Positions 8,451 to 16,646 are shown, counted from the stretch's first letter. The stretch: 64,000 nt of DNA from Sinorhizobium fredii USDA 257 (GCF_000265205.3 NC_018000.1:1488001-1552000), one strand, 5' to 3'. Notes: generated by a model not told the origin, from the sequence alone. Made by a program: numbers and translations.

Positions 8451-8777
8451 TCAGTCCGTCACGGCGTGGATGCCCAGCATATGGACGGTCTCCGCCGGCC
8501 GCTCTGTTTCGACGGGGTAATCCTCGATGCTGCCGCCCCTTCCCCACCGTGCGGCAAGGTTCATCAGTTCTTCCTGTTCCTTCCTGAGCCGATGCCAGGC
8601 AAGGATATCGTCGGCATGGGCGGCGTTCAGCCGCGGATCGTAGAAGCGGTCGATTCCTTCACCGGCATCCTTGCGGGCGGCCTCCATCCGCTGCTTCAAC
8701 GCGTTCGCCTCGTCCTTCAACAGAAAATAGCGGCGCATCACGGCAATCAGCGCAAGATCGTTCGGACTGGCGTTCAA
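8451..8777 (-). CDS. Hypothetical protein, probable TTG start
   Basis: The 108-residue product (MNASPNDLALIAV...) is charged and helical, with a conserved-looking middle (FYDPRLNAAHADDILAWHRLRKEQEEL) suggestive of a coiled coil. I do not recognise the family. The open frame is longer, but a TTG preceded by GGAGGAACGCTC gives the best start. The N-terminal part of the longer frame looks like non-coding arginine-rich translation. No operon partner is evident. Confidence 0.6.
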   Translation of the reverse strand: MNASPNDLALIAVMRRYFLLKDEANALKQRMEAARKDAGEGIDRFYDPRLNAAHADDILAWHRLRKEQEELMNLAARWGRGGSIEDYPVETERPAETVHMLGIHAVTD

Positions 8778-9026
8778 GAGCGTTCCTCCGCGTTGTTGCT
8801 GACAACCATTTCGCCGGGAGGCATTCCCGGCTCGCCGTGGCCTTCGCCCGAAACTGTGACGCTTTTCCGGCAAAAAATGCAGAAGCAACATCTCTCTCGC
8901 ATGGACCCAGGATGACTTCGGCATCACGCCAGCGGATCCGGCGGGAGAAGGCGACGCCGGCACTTTCCGCCTTGACCTGTGCAGTGGCAAGCATAGGCGC
9001 GCGTGCGGGATCGCCATGCCTTGGGG

Positions 9027-9064
9027 TAAAACAAAGACGGCCCGGCATGGATTGCCGGGCCGTC
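9027..9064 (-). terminator. Rho-independent terminator of the DUF475 gene
   Basis: A 12-bp perfect stem GACGGCCCGGCA / TGCCGGGCCGTC with a 5-nt loop (9036-9064). On the minus strand it is followed by TTTGTTTTA. It lies 25 bp beyond the stop codon of the membrane-protein gene. Confidence 0.85.
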
Positions 9065-9088
9065 CCATTCCTATAGTGGCGATCGAAC

Positions 9089-10177
9089 CTACGCGCGCAG
9101 CCGCCCGCCCGCCAAAGTCTCCCCTTGCGCCTCGCGCCGGTTGTGGCGAATCGACGACCAGAGCGAAAGGCCGATGAGACCCGCGCCGCCAAGTCCGGTG
9201 ATGACCTCGGGAATATGCATAAACGTCTGGAAATACATCACCACCGAGAGGATCAGGATCGCATAGAAGGCGCCATGCTCCAGGTAACGATATTGGCTGA
9301 GCGTTCCCTTTTCGACCAGCATCACGGTCATCGAGCGGACATACATCGCGCCGATGCCGAGGCCGATAGCGATGATGAACAGGTTCTGGGTCAGGGCGAA
9401 GGCGCCGATGACACCGTCAAAGGAGAAGCTGGCATCGAGCACTTCCAGATAGAGGAAGGCGCCGAAGCCGCCTCTAGCCGCAGCGCTCATGGTCTGCTCC
9501 GTGGCGTCCAGCAGGCCGCCGACGATCTCGACGATGAGGAACGTCAGCAGCCCGTAAACGGCCGCATGTACGAAGGCGACCGCCTCATCTCCCTCGAGCA
9601 AGGTCGAGAAGCCGAGAATAAGCGCCAGCACAAAGGCGATCTCGACGCCCCTGATGGTCGCAAAGCGCGCCACCTTGCGCTCGAGCCAGGCGATCCAGTG
9701 CACGTCTTTCTCATGGTCGAAGAAATAATTGAGACCGACCATCATCAGGAACGTTCCGCCGAAAGCGGCGATCGGCAGATGCGCATCGTGCATGATGCGG
9801 GCATATTCCTCTGGGCGGGCCGCAGCGAGGATGACCGCATCGATCGGGCCGATATTTGCCGCGATCACCACGATCAATAGCGGAAAGACGATGCGCATGC
9901 CGAAGACAGCGATGATGATACCCCAGGTGAGGAACCGCTGCTGCCAGACCGGCGTCATGTCCTTGAGCTTGTTGGCGTTGACGATGGCATTGTCAAAAGA
10001 CAAGGAGATTTCGAGAACAGCGAGCACGGCACAGACGAAGAAGACCGTCATCATGCCGCTGAGGGTACCGGTCGATTGCCAACCGACCCAGGCGCCGAGA
10101 ACGAGACCGGCAGCCGTAGTGAGAAAGGCCCACTTGAAGTAATCAAGTGTGCCTGTTTGCGAGCGCGACTGTGTCAT
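9089..10177 (-). CDS. DUF475 / TerC-like integral membrane protein
   Basis: The 362-residue protein has about nine hydrophobic segments and acidic motifs within membrane helices: LEISLSFDNAIVNA (about 55-68) and EVLDASFSFDGVIGAF (about 245-260). These duplicated SFD(N/G) motifs are the hallmark of the TerC/YkoY/DUF475 group, implicated in metal-ion export (Mn/Ca) and tellurite resistance. It is monocistronic, with a strong terminator directly downstream. Substrate is not predictable from sequence; a manganese or stress role is inference. Confidence 0.88.
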   Translation of the reverse strand: MTQSRSQTGTLDYFKWAFLTTAAGLVLGAWVGWQSTGTLSGMMTVFFVCAVLAVLEISLSFDNAIVNANKLKDMTPVWQQRFLTWGIIIAVFGMRIVFPLLIVVIAANIGPIDAVILAAARPEEYARIMHDAHLPIAAFGGTFLMMVGLNYFFDHEKDVHWIAWLERKVARFATIRGVEIAFVLALILGFSTLLEGDEAVAFVHAAVYGLLTFLIVEIVGGLLDATEQTMSAAARGGFGAFLYLEVLDASFSFDGVIGAFALTQNLFIIAIGLGIGAMYVRSMTVMLVEKGTLSQYRYLEHGAFYAILILSVVMYFQTFMHIPEVITGLGGAGLIGLSLWSSIRHNRREAQGETLAGGRLRA

Positions 10178-10503
10178 TGGCGAACCTCCCCTGCCCGCGA
10201 GCTCGTCGCCTTTGCGAAAGGGAGATTGTTGGAAACAAAAGAACGCACGGCCGAACGGCTACATGCGTGGAGCATAAGTTGAATTGTCATGGTAGCGTTT
10301 TTCCGCCGGCTGATTTGCTGGCGGTACCGACATCACGAGAGCGCCGTAAAAACTCTCGCCAGAGGGGCCCGGCACCAATGTTCCTCCCGCGATCCGATGT
10401 CTGAGAGCGGGAGCGTTTCTTTACTTAGCGAGATCGGGCTTCGCGTCAAGAGTTCACCTTCGTCTCTCGCACGCGCACGGGGCGTGTTATCGCCATTTGC
10501 GCG

Positions 10504-10529
10504 GGAACCAAAAGCCGGCTCCAACAGTT
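10504..10529 (+). promoter_or_regulatory. EcfG-type promoter candidate for DUF982 gene 1
   Basis: GGAAC-N17-AGTT lies about 40 bp upstream of the DUF982 start. The EcfG/RpoE2 consensus in alphaproteobacteria is GGAAC-N16/17-CGTT, so three of four -10 bases match. Confidence 0.6.
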
Positions 10530-10567
10530 TGATTTCCAGCGGTAAACCAGTGGCGAGGCAAGGCATC

Positions 10568-10819
10568 ATGCACTGTTTCTGGTGGGAAAAGAGCGTCGAA
10601 TTGGAGCTCGGTGAAACGGGCGGATATCGCGCCGTGAAGAGTACGCGGGAGGCCGTCGAATGCCTGCTGTTGCGTTGGCCGCAGCGCGATGGCCACGCGC
10701 TTGCCGCCGCCAAACGGACTTGCCTCCAGGCACTGGACGGCAAGATCAAGACCGAGAAAGCCCGCCGGGCCTTCATCAAGGCGGCGGAGGAGGCCCACAT
10801 CTCGATTCGCAGTCAATAG
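10568..10819 (+). CDS. DUF982 domain protein (copy 1)
   Basis: The 83-residue protein fits the DUF982 family of small rhizobial proteins: an N-terminal strand pair, then (ST)xxEAVECLLxxWP, a cysteine/alanine-rich helix, and the ending ARRAFIKAAEEAHI. The start MHCFWWEK was chosen because it gives the normal family length, although the ribosome-binding site is weak; the longer frame upstream looks non-coding and contains the promoter. Function is unknown. The GGAAC promoter upstream suggests control by the EcfG-like sigma factor in this window. Confidence 0.8.
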   Translation: MHCFWWEKSVELELGETGGYRAVKSTREAVECLLLRWPQRDGHALAAAKRTCLQALDGKIKTEKARRAFIKAAEEAHISIRSQ

Positions 10820-10885
10820 AAGCGCATAGTCTCAGGCGCTACGTGTAAGAGCGTCGAAATAGGCAGTTCGTGACGCCGAGGAGCA

Positions 10886-10968
10886 CCTGCAGCGCCGCGC
10901 GTCTAAACGCACAAAGGCTCTTCAAATGTTCCTTATCCTTGGATCGGCTCCGGTTTAAAAACATGCAG
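10886..10968 (+). repeat. Mosaic intergenic repeat (RIME-like), copy 1
   Basis: It has the modular layout CTGCAG, GCGCGTCT...ACGC, AAAGG, then ATCCTTGGATCGGC and ending ACATGCAG, closely related to the repeats at 14031, 17184 and 36821. The arrangement resembles the Rhizobium-specific intergenic mosaic elements (RIME). Its right edge runs into the GGAGGGG before the next gene. Confidence 0.65.
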
Positions 10969-10986
10969 GAGGGGCGAAAGGACGCC

Positions 10987-11277
10987 ATGCTTGAGATTCC
11001 ATGGAACGAGCCCGTCAACCTCAACATGCTGGACGGCAAGTGCCGCACCGTCATTGGGCCGCTCGACGCGATGAAATGCCTGCAAAGCGAATGGCCGGTG
11101 CGGCATGGTGCCTATTACGGCTGCGCCGTGCGTGCATGCAACGCGGCGCTGAGGCACCGGAAGAGACCCGAGGACGCCCGCGCCGCTTTCCTTGCCGCTT
11201 CCCGCGAGGCCTTCCTGACGATCGTCACCGGGACGGGGCAGGACAGCGGTGGCAATGCACATCGGCGCGTGGAGTGA
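10987..11277 (+). CDS. DUF982 domain protein (copy 2)
   Basis: The 96-residue protein has the same layout as copy 1: short N-terminal strands (NMLDGKCRTVIGPLDAMKCL), the central WP motif (SEWPVRHG) and a C-terminal helix ARAAFLAASREAFL. The chosen ATG follows AAAGGACGCC; an ATG 24 bp upstream in frame, inside the repeat, is an alternative. No close EcfG-type promoter was found here: the mosaic repeat fills the upstream region, so it may be transcribed from copy 1's promoter. Confidence 0.8.
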   Translation: MLEIPWNEPVNLNMLDGKCRTVIGPLDAMKCLQSEWPVRHGAYYGCAVRACNAALRHRKRPEDARAAFLAASREAFLTIVTGTGQDSGGNAHRRVE

Positions 11278-11353
11278 ACGTGGCCGCGCGGTATGGGCCG
11301 CCTTCTCCTGCCCCCGATCTCCTTGCTGAGGACGCGATCGCCACATCGATCCG

Positions 11354-11379
11354 GGAACTCTTTTTTGGTTTCAGGCATT
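11354..11379 (+). promoter_or_regulatory. EcfG-type promoter candidate for the iron-permease-family gene
   Basis: GGAAC-N17-CATT lies about 85 bp before the start of the next gene. The -35 element is perfect; the -10 matches three of four bases of CGTT. Confidence 0.45.
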
Positions 11380-11464
11380 TACAGCGAGGCGACGTGAAGC
11401 GGTTTGCCGCTTCGGCACCGGAACAATTCGATGATCATCGCAATGCATGGGACGGGTCTCTCGC

Positions 11465-11887
11465 ATGGTGAACAACTTCAGCAGATTCTCCACGGCGGTC
11501 GCAGAATATTCCGGCAGGCCGGTCACTTTTGTGATCGCGGTTGCAACGGTCGCTCTCTGGGGCATGACCGGACCGTTCTTCGATTTTTCCGAGACATGGC
11601 AGCTCATCATCAACACCGGCACGACGATCGTGACCTTTCTGATGGTCTTCGTTCTCCAGAATTCGCAGAATCGCGACGGCACCGCGCTCCAGGCGAAGCT
11701 GGATGAGCTTATCCTGACGAGTGAGGCCGAAAACCGTTTCATCGGCATTGAAAAACTCGATGATCGGGAGTTGAAGCGCCTCAGCGAAATCTTGAGGGAG
11801 CACGCGGCGAGCGAGGACGATCAGGCGCTGCACAGGAAGATATCCAAGGCAGCCGGGCGAAGGCCGCGACGGGCCGAAGCCCGGTAG
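11465..11887 (+). CDS. Low-affinity iron permease family protein
   Basis: The 140-residue protein has two hydrophobic helices (about 18-38 and 47-66) and the signature DTWQLxINTGTTIVTFLMVFxxQNxQNRD, seen here as ETWQLIINTGTTIVTF followed by VLQNSQNRD. This defines the bacterial PF04120 family named after fungal Fet4. A basic C-terminal tail follows. Despite the name, an iron transport role in bacteria is unproven. ATG 11465 starts MVNNFSRF, the usual family beginning; ATG 11447 in frame is possible. Confidence 0.85.
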   Translation: MVNNFSRFSTAVAEYSGRPVTFVIAVATVALWGMTGPFFDFSETWQLIINTGTTIVTFLMVFVLQNSQNRDGTALQAKLDELILTSEAENRFIGIEKLDDRELKRLSEILREHAASEDDQALHRKISKAAGRRPRRAEAR

Positions 11888-11900
11888 CCGGCGGGCCTAG

Positions 11901-12718
11901 GGCCTGTTGAGATTCATCTGGAGTTTATGACGGCTGCTGCGAGATGGATGATGGCGTTGAAGCTCTGGTCGGTTTTGTCGGCGCGCATGGCGATGCGCTT
12001 GAATTCCTTGAGCTTGCAGAAGAAGTTCTCGATGACATGACGCCATCTGTACATCTCGGCGTCGAACTGCAGTGGCTTGGCGCGGCGCGGATGCTGGGAG
12101 ATGACAACCTTGGCGCCGCGTTCGTCGAGGTCGGCGATGATGGTGTTGCTGTCGAAGGCCTTGTCGGCGATCAGCGCGCCGAAAGCGACGCCGTCAATGA
12201 GCGGCGGCACGCCGACGGTATCAAAGCGGTGGCCGGGCAGCAGGACGAAGCGGACAAGGTTGCCGAGCGCGTCGGTCAGCGCGAGGATTTTGGTAGTCAT
12301 GCCGCCCTTGGAGCGGCCTATGGCCTGGCTCTGAGTCCCCCTTTTGCGCCTTGGCCGTGGCGGTGGACCTTGATGATGGTGGCGTCGACCATGGCGTATT
12401 CCATGTCGGGCTCGTCCGAGCAGGCCTCGAAAAGCCGCACGAAAACATCGGCCTTGACCCAACCACGGTATCGCTTGAAGACGGTGTTCCAGTTGCCGAA
12501 GAAGACGGGAAGATCACGCCACGGACTGCCGGTACGCACCACCCACAGTACCGCTTCGATGAACCGTCGGTTATCGCTGCCGCTTCGCCCGGGGTCCGTC
12601 GGCTTGCCCAGACAGTGCGGCTCCATCTTCGCCCATTGGGCGTCAGTCAATACGAATCGTTCATCCGAAGCTTGAATCATAAACAAGCCGCGGCGGGAAT
12701 CCTGAATCTCAACAGGCC
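11901..12718 (-). mobile_element. IS5-family insertion sequence, 818 bp
   Basis: The element is bounded by perfect 16-bp terminal inverted repeats GGCCTGTTGAGATTCA (11901-11916 and 12703-12718). Flanking bases are CTAG on the left and TTAG on the right, compatible with the YTAR-type target of the IS5/IS427 group. It carries one transposase in two overlapping frames. The ends and both frames are intact, so it looks recent and possibly active. Its right end is only 9 bp from the EcfG-type promoter of the following operon. Confidence 0.9.
11914..12686 (-). CDS. IS5-family transposase, two frames joined by -1 frameshift
   Basis: Frame A (12318-12686) carries the N-terminal DUF4096-like region (LTDAQWAKMEPHC, GSPWRDLP) and the first catalytic Asp (MVDATIIKVH). 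Frame B (11914-12462) carries TQSQAIGRSKGG, the second catalytic Asp region (LIADKAFD) and YRWRHVIENFFCKLKEFKRIA with the catalytic Glu. The frames join by a -1 shift at AAAAGGGGG (minus strand; plus 12337-12345), giving GAKGG-TQSQ, the normal family sequence. This matches programmed frameshifting known in this IS group; a sequencing or real indel is the alternative. Confidence 0.88.
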
Positions 12719-12727
12719 TTAGTCGGT

Positions 12728-12753
12728 GGAACTAAAGACAACACGTGGCCGTT
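12728..12753 (+). promoter_or_regulatory. EcfG-type promoter, full consensus
   Basis: GGAAC-N17-CGTT matches the EcfG/RpoE2 consensus exactly, about 105 bp upstream of the first gene of the following two-gene operon and just outside the IS element. Confidence 0.75.
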
Positions 12754-12809
12754 TGCCTGAAAGGCAAAGCACCACAGGAAACGCAAACCGGCTTCCGCTC
12801 GGTCGATGA

Positions 12810-13232
<423 letters not shown>

Positions 13233-13234
13233 CC

Positions 13235-14017
13235 ATGGTCGGCCGCTCGTCTGTCGCGCTCGTCACCGGCGCGGGATCCGGCATCGGCAGGGCTACGGCA
13301 CTCATGCTCGCCGCAAGAGGCACCAAAGTAGGCCTGCTGGGGCGTACGCGGCCCGAACTCGACCAGGTTGCCGCCCAAATCAGCGCCGAGGGCGGGCAGG
13401 CGCTCGTCCTTGAGGCAGACGTTTCCGAGGAGACGCCGATGCGCGAAGCGGTGGACGAACTCGTCTCCGCGTTCGGTGGTCTAGACATCGTCGTCGCAAA
13501 TGCCGGCATCAACGGCGTTTGGGCGCCAATCGACGATCTGAAGCCGTTCGAATGGGACGAGACGATTGCCGTCAATCTGCGCGGCACCTTTCTCACCCTG
13601 CACACGACGGTCCCTCATCTGAAACAAAACGGCGGCGGCGCCATTGTGGTCGTCTCTTCGATCAACGGGACACGGACCTTCACGACGCCGGGCGCCACAG
13701 CCTACACGGCCACCAAGGCCGCCCAGGTCGCCATGGTCCAGCAACTGGCTCTGGAGCTGGCAAAGCACCAGATCCGGGTCAATGCCGTCTGCCCGGGGGA
13801 AATCGACACCAGCATCGCAGAGAATACGAGCCTGCGCCACGAGCAGGAAACCGCGATACCGGTCGAGTGGCCGGATGGACAGGTTCCGATTACCGGCGGC
13901 GAGCCCGGACGCAGCGAGGACGTCGCAGAAGTCATCCGCTTCCTCGTCTCGGACAATGCGCGGCACATAACCGGCAGCCCTGTCTGGGTCGACGGCGGCC
14001 AGGGGCTGCTGCGCTAG
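13235..14017 (+). CDS. SDR-family oxidoreductase
   Basis: The 260-residue classical short-chain dehydrogenase shows the NAD(P)-binding TGAGSGIG (11-18), NAG (about 88-90), the catalytic Ser region VVVSSING and the YxxxK pair as YTATK (about 156-160). The C-terminus (HITGSPVWVDGGQGLLR) is the usual SDR ending. Asp in the VLEADVSEE segment suggests cofactor contacts, but NAD versus NADP preference is unclear. It is cotranscribed with the preceding small gene. The substrate cannot be predicted; stress-linked SDRs are common in EcfG regulons. Confidence 0.92.
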   Translation: MVGRSSVALVTGAGSGIGRATALMLAARGTKVGLLGRTRPELDQVAAQISAEGGQALVLEADVSEETPMREAVDELVSAFGGLDIVVANAGINGVWAPIDDLKPFEWDETIAVNLRGTFLTLHTTVPHLKQNGGGAIVVVSSINGTRTFTTPGATAYTATKAAQVAMVQQLALELAKHQIRVNAVCPGEIDTSIAENTSLRHEQETAIPVEWPDGQVPITGGEPGRSEDVAEVIRFLVSDNARHITGSPVWVDGGQGLLR

Positions 14018-14030
14018 AGTCCCGCCACAC

Positions 14031-14091
14031 TACTGCAGTTTCCTTAAAATTGTTGCCGATTTAAAACATGCAGCAATTCAAAGTGCTACAG
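14031..14091 (-). repeat. Mosaic intergenic repeat (RIME-like), copy 2
   Basis: Read on the minus strand it begins CTGTAGCACTTTGAATTGCT and continues GCATGTTTTAAATCGGC before ending ACTGCAGTA. The first 20 bases differ from the copy at 17184 at only one or two positions. It sits just after the SDR gene. Confidence 0.7.
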
Positions 14092-14105
14092 TTGTCCAAA
14101 AAGAA

Positions 14106-14126
14106 GCCCCGCCGGGGTGGCGGGGC
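14106..14126. terminator. GC-rich hairpin, possible terminator
   Basis: GCCCCGCC / GGCGGGGC stem with a GGGGT loop. On the minus strand it is followed by TTCTTTTT; on the plus strand there is no U run. It could end minus-strand transcripts or stop SDR read-through inefficiently. Confidence 0.4.
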
Positions 14127-14355
14127 CATTATCCGCATCAGCACTATGGAACGCCCGGATCCGTAGGGGCTTGCGGAGAGGGAACTATTCCGCGCGTTCC
14201 GGTGGCCAAACCGGAAGCGCACCGAATTGTTCCCGGCAATGGGAAATAATTGTGGTCTCTGTTAGCGGACAAGTGGCAGCACAGGGACCGGACGAAGGAA
14301 TCGTTAACCATCTTGCCGATAGAGCTTTCCCGGAAGGCGAGCGCGGGGTGATTCG

Positions 14356-14664
14356 ATGGAAGTTGAAGTAAGCGAGCGGACGAGTGTGTTCAAAGCCGGC
14401 GGGATCGTCGCATTTCCGCTCGAGGCGCGCGCCGGCGAGATCGATCGCTGCGCGCGGGAGCTCGATCGGCTCCATGGAAACGCCGCTCTGCAATTCTGGA
14501 AAGCAGAGTGCCGGAAGCTTGCTGATGAGCTCGCGCAGTTTGGCCTGGGGGAAAACGAAATCCGGAGCCAGGTCCTCGCGTTCCAGGCGGAAGTCCAGGC
14601 CGCCATCGCGCGCCGTTACGAGCCGCCTGCCGCCGGGCGAAACCGTTCCGACAGCAGGACATGA
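14356..14664 (+). CDS. DUF6074-family protein
   Basis: The 102-residue protein contains the DUF6074 pattern: an N-terminal strand IVAFPLEARAGEI, a helix ending in ALQFWKAECRKLADEL, and GLGENEIRSQVLAFQAEVQAAIARRY. These small proteins are common in Rhizobiales and have no known function. About 340 bp of non-coding DNA separate it from the SDR gene; no perfect EcfG-type promoter was found directly upstream. Confidence 0.75.
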   Translation: MEVEVSERTSVFKAGGIVAFPLEARAGEIDRCARELDRLHGNAALQFWKAECRKLADELAQFGLGENEIRSQVLAFQAEVQAAIARRYEPPAAGRNRSDSRT

Positions 14665-14706
14665 TGATCATCGACAGGATTGCCTGAAACGCCCGATCGC
14701 GCGCCT

Positions 14707-14979
14707 TCATTCACCTGTCCAGCTATGGACGGCGAACTGGGCCTCCTCGGCCGCCTTGATGAAGGCGGCGCGTGCGACATCCGGCTCGTCCTGCCCGTCG
14801 ATGACGCGGTCACAGGCGGCAAGTGCCGCGCTTCTGGCGCCCCCGTCGCCATTCGGTAATGGCCAATGGTTCTTGAGGCAAAGAAACGCATCGCGTGTGC
14901 TTTGCACACGAAGCACGCGGTTGGGTGCCTCCAGGATCACCGCTTCACTCCACAGTCGGTCCTGCGTCAGGCCGGGCAT
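14707..14979 (-). CDS. DUF982 domain protein (copy 3)
   Basis: The 90-residue protein has the DUF982 layout: AVILEAPNRVLRVQSTRDAFLCL, the WP motif (NHWPLPNG), an alanine/cysteine-rich helix, and ARAAFIKAAEEAQF at the end. It starts 13 bp inside the end of the CBS-domain gene, so the two are cotranscribed from the EcfG-type promoter near 15700. Confidence 0.85.
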   Translation of the reverse strand: MPGLTQDRLWSEAVILEAPNRVLRVQSTRDAFLCLKNHWPLPNGDGGARSAALAACDRVIDGQDEPDVARAAFIKAAEEAQFAVHSWTGE

Positions 14980-15449
14980 GGCGACATTCCTTCAAGCTGC
15001 TCGTTTGCCGGTTCCTGGCGGGACATGCCGTCAAGCACGAGGCCGCCGAGTTCCGGGCTCACGCGAATGATGTCCGCCAGCGCGATGATACCGGCAGCGT
15101 GGCGCTTTTCGTCTACCACAACGAGCTGCCGTATCCTCAGATCGTGCATCTTCTGAGCGGCGAGCAGGATGCTGTCTCCTTCTTCGCAGGATTCAGCCGC
15201 CACCGTCATGAATTCGAACACCGCCGTCGATGTCGATCGTCCTTGGGAAACGACCGAGGTAAGGATGTCGCGATCGGTTACGATCCCGAGGATCGTCCCC
15301 ACCCCCGGAACCTCCACCGGCAATGCGCCCACTCCGGTCTCCTTCATCAACCGCGCCACGGACTGTGCCGTGTCCGTCGGCGAGACTGTATAGATCTGGC
15401 GAGACATCACGTCGCGGACGCGAATCGCCTTTTCCTCATGGCCGGCCAT
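14967..15449 (-). CDS. CBS-domain pair protein
   Basis: The 160-residue soluble protein consists of two tandem CBS motifs (about 10-70 and 78-135), recognisable by VRDVMSRQIYTVSPTDT, ILGIVTDRDIL and the second-copy IIALADIIR. CBS pairs bind adenine nucleotides or related ligands; stand-alone pairs often act as sensors. It overlaps the downstream DUF982 gene by 13 bp and the upstream short ORF by 14 bp, forming a compact minus-strand operon behind a consensus EcfG-type promoter. Confidence 0.9.
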   Translation of the reverse strand: MAGHEEKAIRVRDVMSRQIYTVSPTDTAQSVARLMKETGVGALPVEVPGVGTILGIVTDRDILTSVVSQGRSTSTAVFEFMTVAAESCEEGDSILLAAQKMHDLRIRQLVVVDEKRHAAGIIALADIIRVSPELGGLVLDGMSRQEPANEQLEGMSPCPA

Positions 15450-15642
15450 CTATGAGGCTCCTACCGTTGACCGAGGCCGGCACCGCGATTTCTTCGTCTG
15501 GCGATTTCTTTAGCGTGAGATCGACCTGGCGTGGCACGGTGACCTGGGGTTGCCATGAGTTCCGTGGCGCCTTCTTAGTAGGATTTGGATTTTCAGGCGG
15601 CCGGGCAAACCTCGGACGCATTTTCTTCGCTCGTTGTCGCAC
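15436..15642 (-). CDS. Small basic hypothetical protein, first gene of the CBS/DUF982 operon
   Basis: A 68-residue, proline- and lysine-rich, probably disordered product. A GTG start follows AGAAGGGATTGAATC, a plausible ribosome-binding site. It lies 58 bp downstream of the GGAAC-N17-CGTT promoter and overlaps the CBS gene by 14 bp. These positional features are the main support; no family is recognised and it could be a non-coding leader. Confidence 0.4.
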   Translation of the reverse strand: MRQRAKKMRPRFARPPENPNPTKKAPRNSWQPQVTVPRQVDLTLKKSPDEEIAVPASVNGRSLIDGRP

Positions 15643-15699
15643 GATTCAATCCCTTCTGTTGACGTGGACCTGCGCGGCTGAAACCGCGGGCTTGTTGTT

Positions 15700-15725
15700 A
15701 ACGCGCGAACAGAGAGTGCGGTTCC
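15700..15725 (-). promoter_or_regulatory. EcfG-type promoter, full consensus (CBS/DUF982 operon)
   Basis: On the minus strand GGAAC-N17-CGTT matches the consensus exactly and faces the short ORF, the CBS gene and DUF982 copy 3. Confidence 0.75.
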
Positions 15726-15749
15726 CCACAAATTGCTCGGCTTTGCTGA

Positions 15750-16016
15750 CTACGCCGTTCGAGGAGCGTCTGGATCCAGCGCAGCTCGCATCGCAGCGGC
15801 CCGCAGGATGGCGGTAATCTCCGCCGTCATCGCGTTTTGTCTCGCGAAGGCCTCAGAGGGAACGATCCCCGGATCTTCTTCATGATCCTGGACGATGCGG
15901 GTCTCGTCGAGGACGCGGTTGATCTCCGGCCACACATCCTCGTGGCGCGCGAGAGCCGAGAGGACGGCAATCAGAATTTCCCGGTGGGCTGCCAGCTGAA
16001 ATTCCCCATTCTGCAT
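15750..16016 (-). CDS. Small hypothetical protein
   Basis: The 88-residue acidic helical protein (MQNGEFQLAAHREILIAVLS...) is not recognised. The ATG follows GGGAGGCGACG, a strong ribosome-binding site, and was preferred over the longer frame, which would overlap the upstream terminator hairpin. It lies downstream of the DUF1236 gene on the same strand with a terminator between, so it may have its own promoter. Confidence 0.65.
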   Translation of the reverse strand: MQNGEFQLAAHREILIAVLSALARHEDVWPEINRVLDETRIVQDHEEDPGIVPSEAFARQNAMTAEITAILRAAAMRAALDPDAPRTA

Positions 16017-16045
16017 CGTCGCCTCCCGCAATAACGTGAAAGGAC

Positions 16046-16081
16046 AAGAAAAGCGGCATGGAGGCAGTTCCGCCATGCCGC
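16046..16081 (-). terminator. Rho-independent terminator of the DUF1236 gene
   Basis: Stem GCGGCATGG / CCATGCCGC (16053-16081). On the minus strand it is followed by TTTTCTT. It lies 11 bp past the stop codon. Confidence 0.75.
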
Positions 16082-16091
16082 GCTCTTCGAA

Positions 16092-16370
16092 TTATTGGAC
16101 AACCTCCACTACGGCGCGCGTCTTAGGATTGATGATCACGCGCTTCTCGTTCACGATCGCATAGGCAAAATCCGGCTGCTCGGGAATCGTATGGATCTCG
16201 ACGGTTTCCGGCAGGGGCTGTCCAACGACGATCTCCCCCTCAAAAGTCACGGACGGCGTCTTCTGCTCCATTACATAGGTTCTGACCTCGCCCGGCAGCA
16301 CAACGGTCGTTTGAGCGATCGCCGATACGGGGAGCATGAGGGCGGCACAAATCAAGGCAAACTTCTTCAT
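16092..16370 (-). CDS. DUF1236-domain exported protein
   Basis: The 92-residue product starts with a signal peptide (MKKFALICAALMLPVSAIAQ). A single DUF1236 repeat follows, with VVGQPLPETVEIHTIPEQPDFAYAxVN as two adjoining parts and the ending RVIINPKTRAVVEVVQ. The family is periplasmic, typical of rhizobia and of unknown function. The start follows AAGGAGAAAACC. A GGAAC-type promoter lies upstream at 16397-16422, divergent from the sigma-factor promoter. Confidence 0.88.
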   Translation of the reverse strand: MKKFALICAALMLPVSAIAQTTVVLPGEVRTYVMEQKTPSVTFEGEIVVGQPLPETVEIHTIPEQPDFAYAIVNEKRVIINPKTRAVVEVVQ

Positions 16371-16396
16371 GGTTTTCTCCTTCCTAAGGCCTACCC

Positions 16397-16422
16397 AACC
16401 GGGAGCGACGGCATTTGGTTCC
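16397..16422 (-). promoter_or_regulatory. EcfG-type promoter candidate for the DUF1236 gene
   Basis: On the minus strand GGAAC-N17-GGTT lies 27 bp upstream of the start codon; three of four -10 bases match CGTT. Confidence 0.6.
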
Positions 16423-16572
16423 CGCGGGCGTTTTGGCCGTTGACGCGCCAAACAGGGAGGTCCGTGACCTCGGCTGAGGCGGAGAGACGCAGAAGAAGCG
16501 GCAGAATGCGCTGGCGGACGGGCGATATCAACGCAGTGCCGGTGTCAACCGCCGTGAATTGTCCGCCTTCTA

Positions 16573-16597
16573 GGAACCAAAACCGCGGACAGGCATT
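16573..16597 (+). promoter_or_regulatory. EcfG-type promoter candidate for the sigma-factor gene
   Basis: GGAAC-N16-CATT lies 50 bp upstream of the sigma-factor ATG and suggests that the sigma factor or a relative activates its own gene. Confidence 0.55.
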
Positions 16598-16646
16598 TTC
16601 CTTCGCGTCACCAAAAATACTCACGGCCAGAAGGGCGATAGTCGAT

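Noticed and set aside
11914..12686. Transposase as a broken pseudogene
   Set aside because: The break falls exactly at an AAAAGGGGG run where a -1 shift restores the family sequence, and the IS ends are perfect.
14179..14205. Further EcfG-type promoter (GGAAC at 14178)
   Set aside because: No CGTT-like -10 occurs at 16 or 17 bp spacing on the plus strand.
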